A program made the translations under genes and the position numbers. Below, in pieces: positions 58,875 to 64,000 of a stretch of DNA of 64,000 nucleotides. Source of the DNA: Bradyrhizobium nanningense (GTDB lineage: Bacteria > Pseudomonadota > Alphaproteobacteria > Rhizobiales > Xanthobacteraceae); NCBI RefSeq assembly GCF_004114535.1, contig NZ_LBJC01000033.1, forward strand, positions 248,001 to 312,000, in the 5' to 3' direction. A model generated the notes under the pieces. It saw only the letters and a list, made by a program, of their open reading frames with translations. It searched no databases and had not been told where the DNA came from. Position 1 is the stretch's first letter, and each line of letters begins with the position of its first letter.

Positions 58875-60569
58875 CTACGCTGCGCGCACGCCTGCCAGGA
58901 ACGTCCCGACTTCGCCGGAGAGCTGTTCGGCCTGCTTGGAGAGGTTGCTGGCCGCGGCGAGCACCATGCCGGCGGCATTGCCGGTCTCGTTGGCGGCGGT
59001 CGAGACGCCGCCGATATTGGTGGTGACTTCCTTGGTCGCCTCCGCGGTCTGCGAGACGCTGCGGGCGATCTCGGCGGTGGCGGCGCCTTGCTCCTCGATC
59101 GCGGCCCCGATGGAGGTGGCGATGCGGCTGACCTCCTCGATGGTGGCGGTGATGCCGCCAATGGCGTCCACGGCCTCCTTGGTCGCGCCCTGGATCTGCG
59201 CGATCTTGTCGCCGATTTCACGCGTCGCTTCCGCGGTCTGGCTCGCGAGCGACTTCACCTCGGAGGCGACGACGGCAAAGCCGCGGCCGGCTTCGCCGGC
59301 GCGCGCGGCCTCGATGGTGGCGTTGAGCGCGAGCAGATTGGTCTGGGCGGCGATGTTGGAAATCAGCTCGGCGACGTGCTCGATCTGCTGGGCACCGTCC
59401 GAGAGTGCACGCACGATCGTGTCGGTGCGGCGCGCGCTATCGACCGCGCGGCCCGTGACCTCTGCGGACTGGGCGACCTGGCGGCTGATCTCGGTGATGG
59501 AGGATGAGAGCTCCTCGGCGGCCGCCGCGACGGTCTGAACACGCTGACTGGCTTCGGTGGCGGCCGAACCGACCAATGCGGCGCGGCGGTTGGTGCCTTC
59601 GGCGGTCGAGGACATCGACTTGGCGGTATGCTCGAGCTCGCCGGAGCCGGAGGCCATCAGGCCGACGAGCTGGCCGACGGAGGCATCGAAGCGGTCGGCA
59701 AGCGCGATCAGGGCGTCGCGCTTCTCCTGCTCGGTCCGCGTCTTGGTGGCGGCCTGTTCGGCTTCCAGCGCGCGCGCGGTCAACGCCGTCTGCCTGAGCA
59801 CTTCGAGGGTTTCGGCCATGCGGCCGATCTCGTCGCCGCGGTCGGTTTCCTCGACCGGCTTGTCGATCGCTCCTTCGGAAATCTTCTGCATGCGGTTCTT
59901 CTGGCGGTCGAGCGCGCTGAGCACGTCGCGGGCGATCAGCCAGGACAGTGCCGCCATCAGCAGCATCAGGCCGATGCCGATCGCCGCGAGCTCCAGCGTC
60001 AGTGCGCGCACGTCGGCGTCGATGTCATCGACATAGAGACCGTAGCTGATGGTCGCATTCCAAGGCGCGAACTTGCGCGCGAAGACGGTCTTGCGGACAG
60101 GTTCGGTCTGACCGGGGCGGGGGTAGAGATAGGAGGTCACCCCACCCTGCGCGGTTTCGCTGCCGGCCTTGATGATGGCGTCGGCGATCAGGACGCCGTT
60201 GGAGTCCTTGGCCCCGGTGATCTTACCCTCGAGCTGCTGATTGGCGCCGTTCACCAGGATCGACGTGTCGGGATTGTAGACGACGGGGTAGCCCTGGTTG
60301 CCGTTGAAGTTCATGCGGCGGCCGCGCTGGTGGAACTGGGCCTTGGCGTCGGCCAATGTCAGCTTGCCGGCGGCAACTTCTTCCTGCAGCGATTGCGCAT
60401 AATTGTAGAGCAGCTCAACGGCGGTCCGCATCTGCTGGACGCGGTCCTCCATCATGCGGCTCTTGCTGAGGACGGACGATACCCCGATGATGGCTGCAAC
60501 CGTGAGCGCGGCGAGACAGACCATGCTGGCAAGCTTGGTGCGGATCTTGAGGTGACTCAGCAGCTTCAT
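58875..60569 (-). CDS. Methyl-accepting chemotaxis protein
   Basis: A 564-residue transmembrane chemoreceptor. Helix 1 (about 14-34), a periplasmic single-Cache-type sensor (about 35-190, with GRRMNFNGNQGYPVVYNP and GKITGAKDSNG, the sCache_2 pattern for small organic acids), helix 2 (about 190-212), HAMP (about 212-265), and a cytoplasmic signalling domain whose hairpin tip contains VASEVKSLASQTAEATREIG and the QTNLLALNATIEAARAGEAG trefoil region. No CheA/CheW genes nearby. It contains no C-terminal CheR-docking pentapeptide. Confidence 0.94.
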   Translation of the reverse strand: MKLLSHLKIRTKLASMVCLAALTVAAIIGVSSVLSKSRMMEDRVQQMRTAVELLYNYAQSLQEEVAAGKLTLADAKAQFHQRGRRMNFNGNQGYPVVYNPDTSILVNGANQQLEGKITGAKDSNGVLIADAIIKAGSETAQGGVTSYLYPRPGQTEPVRKTVFARKFAPWNATISYGLYVDDIDADVRALTLELAAIGIGLMLLMAALSWLIARDVLSALDRQKNRMQKISEGAIDKPVEETDRGDEIGRMAETLEVLRQTALTARALEAEQAATKTRTEQEKRDALIALADRFDASVGQLVGLMASGSGELEHTAKSMSSTAEGTNRRAALVGSAATEASQRVQTVAAAAEELSSSITEISRQVAQSAEVTGRAVDSARRTDTIVRALSDGAQQIEHVAELISNIAAQTNLLALNATIEAARAGEAGRGFAVVASEVKSLASQTAEATREIGDKIAQIQGATKEAVDAIGGITATIEEVSRIATSIGAAIEEQGAATAEIARSVSQTAEATKEVTTNIGGVSTAANETGNAAGMVLAAASNLSKQAEQLSGEVGTFLAGVRAA

Positions 60570-60784
60570 CGCAGCCTCGGTGGAATGGTTGTCATTGCTC
60601 GCGTCGGTAGCATGAAGTTCTTACTAATCATGAATGGACGCATGCGACGTGCCGCCGCGTGCGGCATCCGCAGCCGCGTGCGCAAACATGCAGGCCGAAC
60701 GTGCCTCGCTTGCGCGTGGCGCGTCAAATCGCGGAGATAAATGATGTCGGAATTTGGTGGTGGTCGAGCCCAGCTGGACCGGCA

Positions 60785-60871
60785 GTGAACCGATTCGCTC
60801 ACCGCATCGTCATGTCCGTGCTGCTCGTGGCGGCCCTCGTCCTCATCTGGAACGTGCTGGGGGCGCGCTGA
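60785..60871 (+). CDS. Possible 28-residue membrane peptide
   Basis: GTG-initiated frame MNRFAHRIVMSVLLVAALVL ending IWNVLGAR. A single hydrophobic helix with a basic N-terminus and codon use like that of neighbours. It is followed four bp later by a perfect palindrome that could be its terminator. No ribosome site is convincing and I know no family. Confidence 0.35.
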   Translation: MNRFAHRIVMSVLLVAALVLIWNVLGAR

Positions 60872-60874
60872 ATC

Positions 60875-60898
60875 GGCACCGGCAAATTTGCCGGTGCC
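60875..60898. terminator. Perfect palindrome after the 28-residue frame
   Basis: GGCACCGGCA-AATT-TGCCGGTGCC, 24 bp, fully self-complementary. No long T run on either strand, so termination efficiency is uncertain; it may serve both this frame and the leftward DoxX gene. Confidence 0.5.
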
Positions 60899-60928
60899 GT
60901 CCTACTTGCAGGTTAACCTGTAAGCGCG

Positions 60929-61366
60929 TCAGCGCCGCGCATAGGCGCCGCCCGACGCATCGCTCTCCTTGCCCGTCAACGCATCGACGCTGACCGAGCC
61001 ACCGCCGGCTGCGGTGAGATAGAGGCAGGCGAAGCAGAACAGGATCGCTGCGGTGCCGCCATTGAGCAGCGGCAGGAACACCGGCGTCCCGGTCTTGAGC
61101 ATGTGGCCCATGAAGTACGCGAAGGCCATTTCGCCCGCCAGTATAAATGCTGAGAACCGGGTGAACAGGCCGAGCATCAGCGTCGCGCCGAGCACAAGCT
61201 CGAGCGCACCGGCCGCGTAGATCAGCGGCGGGATGTCGGCGAAGTAGGGCAGCACCGGAAACTTGAAAAGCTTGGCGACGCCGTACTGGAACAGCAAGAG
61301 GCCGGTGATGAAGCGGAACAGGCTCAAGAGAACCGGTTGATAGCGAGCGAGATAGGGAAAGTTCAT
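60929..61366 (-). CDS. DoxX family membrane protein
   Basis: A 145-residue four-helix membrane protein. The start at 61366 has GGAGG seven nt upstream; an in-frame ATG at 61426 would add 20 residues. Family features: FRFITGLLLFQYGVAKLFKF, ALELVLGATLMLGLFTRFSA and MAFAYFMGHMLKTGTPVFLP. DoxX-type proteins are linked to thiosulfate:quinone oxidation or membrane redox stress in other organisms; function here is unknown. Confidence 0.88.
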   Translation of the reverse strand: MNFPYLARYQPVLLSLFRFITGLLLFQYGVAKLFKFPVLPYFADIPPLIYAAGALELVLGATLMLGLFTRFSAFILAGEMAFAYFMGHMLKTGTPVFLPLLNGGTAAILFCFACLYLTAAGGGSVSVDALTGKESDASGGAYARR

Positions 61367-61542
61367 TGGTTTGCCTCCATCCAATGCTGCGACTTGGACT
61401 TCATTCAGTTCCGCCTCGCAAGACACTTGGGATCAATTCCATACTGACATTTTCGTGTCATCCGCATTCTTGAGCGTATACGCGTCGCGTCCGCCCGTAG
61501 TTCCCCGGTGACACGAATGAACTCTAGTTACCTCTGGGAAAC

Positions 61543-62826
61543 CTAGCGCCGCAAGGCGGGCACGATCAGGAACGGGATCATCCCGAGCACGACGCTCGCA
61601 AGTGCGAAGACCAGCAGCGCATTGTAGCCGTGGGTGGCGTCGTGGATCAGGCCGCCGCTCCAGGAGCCGAAGGCCGAGCCCAGCCCGCTGCCGATCGAGA
61701 TGGTGCCATAGATGGTGCCGACGCGCTTGCCGCGGAAGATCTTCATTGCGGTTGCCGTGATCAGCGGGCCGCGCGAGCCCATCATGCTGCCGAAACAGAC
61801 GACGAATCCGGTGAGCAGGATGACATCAGGATAATACTGAAGCAGCCAGAGCAGGACGATGCCCAGAATCGAGATCGCGTAGCTGAGCAGCACCGAGGGC
61901 CGGCGCCCGATCATCCCGTCGAGGGCAGACACTCCCAACATGCCGAACACCAGCACGACGCCGGAAAAACCCCAGGCCGTCGCAGCCTGGAGCGGCGGGA
62001 AGCCGGCGTCGATCAGGTAGGCCACGATCTGCGCAGCGATCGCATACATGCCGACGGCGGTGAAGAAGAAGGTCGAGAACAGGGCCCAGAAGGCATGGTG
62101 ACGCATCGCGCTCACAAGCGTCCAGCCGCTGTCGACGAAATCCGGATCGCTCTTCTTGGTGACGTGTGGCGAGCCGGCCGCGAACATGCGCCAGGGCAGG
62201 AGCAGCAGCGGCACCAGCAGCGCGAGCGCAGCGAGGCCATAGACCTGGTAGGTCTCGCGCCAGCCAAGATGATCGATCAGAAGCTGAGAGGCCGGCAGCA
62301 GGGCCAGCACGCCGCCGCCCATCGCCGAATAGACCACCGCCATGGCGGTCGGCAGCTTGGGGCCGAACCAGCGGCCGAGCAGGATCGAGTTCGGCACATT
62401 GCCGATGAAGGCAACGCCAATGCCGACACAGAGGCCGATCGAAAGCTGGAATTGCCAGAGCGCGTGCGCTTGGCTTGCGATCAGGAAGGCCGAGCCGAGC
62501 AGGAACAGTCCGAGCGCGTAGACAACGCGGGGTCCGGAGTGGTCGAACAGCCGTCCGACCAGCGGCGCGGTCAGTCCGCTGATCAGCCAAGTCAGCGAAT
62601 AAATCGAGACGACCTGCGCGCGGTCCCAGCCGAAGCTTTCGGAGATCGGCTTGAGGAAGACGGTGAAGCTCTCGCTTAAGCCCCGGCCCAGGACCGCCAG
62701 CGTGAAGCACAGCGCGAGCACGACGAGCGCGGTGCGCACAGCGCCTCGCCCAGTGCTGCGAGCGTGTTCCCTCGACGCTTGCTTCGACGTTTCCTTCGAC
62801 GTTTCCTTGGGCGTGTTCTGATCCAT
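61543..62826 (-). CDS. MFS transporter
   Basis: A 427-residue major facilitator with twelve predicted helices. The loop 2-3 motif is GRLFDHSGPRVVYALG, and the cytoplasmic centre loop is LPWRMFAAGSPHVTKKSDPD. The pattern (LSESFTVFLKPISESFGWDR) resembles the monocarboxylate/oxalate-formate antiporter subgroup. The N-terminal 25 residues contain a short repeated tract (KETSKETSKQAS) produced by a 12-bp tandem repeat at 62773-62808. Substrate unknown. Confidence 0.9.
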   Translation of the reverse strand: MDQNTPKETSKETSKQASREHARSTGRGAVRTALVVLALCFTLAVLGRGLSESFTVFLKPISESFGWDRAQVVSIYSLTWLISGLTAPLVGRLFDHSGPRVVYALGLFLLGSAFLIASQAHALWQFQLSIGLCVGIGVAFIGNVPNSILLGRWFGPKLPTAMAVVYSAMGGGVLALLPASQLLIDHLGWRETYQVYGLAALALLVPLLLLPWRMFAAGSPHVTKKSDPDFVDSGWTLVSAMRHHAFWALFSTFFFTAVGMYAIAAQIVAYLIDAGFPPLQAATAWGFSGVVLVFGMLGVSALDGMIGRRPSVLLSYAISILGIVLLWLLQYYPDVILLTGFVVCFGSMMGSRGPLITATAMKIFRGKRVGTIYGTISIGSGLGSAFGSWSGGLIHDATHGYNALLVFALASVVLGMIPFLIVPALRR

Positions 62827-62883
62827 TGCCGGTCAGGGAGCGCGCATCTTCGCGCCCTGACAAGCAGCGAAAAGCTCATACGC

Positions 62884-64000
62884 CTATGCAGGCTTGATCA
62901 GGATGTGCTTCTTCTTGCCGAAGGACAGCTTGATCACGCCTTCCGGCGTCAGATTGGCCGCCGAGAGCGCCATCTTCTCGTCGGTGACGGACGCGTCGTT
63001 CACACGCAGGCCGCCGCCCTTGATCTGCCGCCGCGCTTCGCCGTTCGAGGCGACGAGGCCGGCCTTGACGAAGGCGGTGAGCACGCCGAGCCCGGCGTCG
63101 AGCTCGCCGCGCGGAATTTCCACCGTCGGCAGGCTCTCGGCGAGTGCGCCTTCCTCGAAGGTGCGGCGCGCGGTCTCCGCTGCTTCATTTGCTGCGTCGC
63201 GCCCGTGCAGCAGGGCGGTCGCCTCGGTTGCGAGCACCTTCTTGGCTTCGTTGATCTCCGAGCCGCCGAGCGCCTCGAGCTTCGTGATCTCGGCGATCGG
63301 CAGCGTCGTGAACAGCTTCAGGAATTTGCCGACGTCGGCGTCCTCGGTGTTGCGCCAGTACTGCCAGAAATCATAGGGGCTGAACTGGTCGGCATTCAGC
63401 CACACCGCGCCTTGCGCGGTCTTGCCCATCTTGGCGCCCGAGGCCGTGGTTAGAAGCGGCGTCGTTAGCGCGAACAATTGGTGCGTGCCCATGCGGCGGC
63501 CGAGATCGACGCCCATGATGATGTTGCCCCATTGGTCCGAGCCGCCCATCTGCAGTTTGCAGCCGGTGCGCTTGGCGAGCTCGACGAAGTCGTAGGCCTG
63601 GCAGACCATGTAGTTGAACTCGATGAAGCTCATCTCCTGCTCGCGCTCGAGGCGCAACCGCACGGAGTCCATGGTCAGCATGCGGTTGACCGAGAAGTGA
63701 CGGCCGACGTCGCGCAGCATCTCGATCCAGTTCAGCTTGGTCAGCCACTCCGCATTGTCCAGCATGATGGCGTCGCTCTTGCCCTCGCCATAGCGCAGCA
63801 CCTTGGCGAACACGCCGCGGATCGAGGCCTTGTTGTCCTCGATCTCGGCGACGGTGCGCATCGCGCGCGTCTCGTCCTTGCCGGAGGGATCGCCCACCAT
63901 GGTGGTGCCTCCGCCCATCAGCGTGATCGGCTTGTTGCCGGACTCTTGCAGCCAGTGCAGCATCATCATGGTCAGGTAGTTGCCGATGTGCAGCGAGCGG
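62884..64000 (-). CDS. tyrS: Tyrosyl-tRNA synthetase, missing N-terminus
   Basis: The gene runs off the right edge; about 372 C-terminal residues are present. The class I motif appears as SLHIGN at the edge of the window, followed by GGGTTMVGDPSGKDE; the tyrosine-binding region includes MVCQAYDFVELAKRTGCKLQ and MGGSDQWGNIIMGVDLGRRM, and the KMSKS-type loop is KMGKTAQGAVWL. A C-terminal S4 RNA-binding domain (AGLVASNGEARRQIKGGGLR) completes the bacterial TyrRS layout. No T-box element would be visible in this part. Confidence 0.97.
   Translation of the reverse strand, partial: RSLHIGNYLTMMMLHWLQESGNKPITLMGGGTTMVGDPSGKDETRAMRTVAEIEDNKASIRGVFAKVLRYGEGKSDAIMLDNAEWLTKLNWIEMLRDVGRHFSVNRMLTMDSVRLRLEREQEMSFIEFNYMVCQAYDFVELAKRTGCKLQMGGSDQWGNIIMGVDLGRRMGTHQLFALTTPLLTTASGAKMGKTAQGAVWLNADQFSPYDFWQYWRNTEDADVGKFLKLFTTLPIAEITKLEALGGSEINEAKKVLATEATALLHGRDAANEAAETARRTFEEGALAESLPTVEIPRGELDAGLGVLTAFVKAGLVASNGEARRQIKGGGLRVNDASVTDEKMALSAANLTPEGVIKLSFGKKKHILIKPA

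Noticed and set aside
1..64000. tRNA, rRNA, insertion sequences, prophage or integrative element borders
   Set aside because: No T-loop-like GTTCGAATC sequences in a cloverleaf context, no transposase or integrase reading frames, and no abrupt change of base composition were noticed. A computed scan would be needed to exclude short remnants.

Overview
The window is chromosomal DNA from a GC-rich alphaproteobacterium, most likely Bradyrhizobium or a close relative in the Nitrobacteraceae. The inference rests on gene content rather than database searches: a B12-dependent ribonucleotide reductase, an NDUFA12 homologue, BA14K and DUF1236 proteins, EcfG-type promoters (GGAAC-N16-CGTT), an aat / DUF2155 / accC-accB / aroQ / DsbA-like neighbourhood, and the palindromic intergenic repeats typical of that group. 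I see no rRNA, tRNA, CRISPR array, integrase or transposase. Coding density is high and strands alternate often.

Layout. 1-7 kb: truncated nrdJ with a long leader, a DMT transporter, a CHASE3 hybrid kinase with its receiver partner, and a BA14K secreted protein. 7-14 kb: NDUFA12, a structured and terminated intergenic region, a divergent isonitrile hydratase-like/GlxA-type regulator pair, a divergent class A beta-lactamase/LysR pair, a BASS-like membrane protein and an esterase. 14-25 kb: DUF2155 protein, aat, a three-gene phosphorelay operon behind a perfect EcfG promoter, aroQ-accB-accC, a DUF1236 protein with its own EcfG promoter, a DsbA-like protein and an M48/TPR protease. 25-36 kb: aminotransferase, bioY, dctA, a DadA-like FAD enzyme, an amidase and RNase E with a long leader and a His/Asp-rich insertion. 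35-44 kb: cell-wall amidase, PBP1A, prfB with a programmed +1 frameshift, an HIBADH-family dehydrogenase, two DMT exporters and a branched-chain amino acid-type binding protein. 44-51 kb: a leftward polysaccharide operon (53-aa membrane ORF, glycosyltransferase fused to an ABC-2 permease, ABC ATPase, second glycosyltransferase, O-antigen ligase), divergent from a DUF6502-DUF5666 pair. 52-64 kb: M23 peptidase, a 1-Cys peroxiredoxin with a basic tail, an AsmA-like giant, a chemoreceptor, a DoxX protein, an MFS transporter and truncated tyrS.

Themes. Several genes serve the envelope: beta-lactamase, cell-wall amidase, PBP1A, M23 peptidase, AsmA-like protein and the polysaccharide export operon. 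Three leftward units carry EcfG-type promoters, which ties a histidine kinase/receiver operon and two secreted proteins of unknown function to the general stress response. The items most worth following are the glycosyltransferase-permease fusion with its small membrane partner, the twin 21-bp palindromes and apparent leaderless start of the divergent DUF6502 gene, the EcfG-driven phosphorelay operon, and the His/Asp-rich insertion in RNase E.
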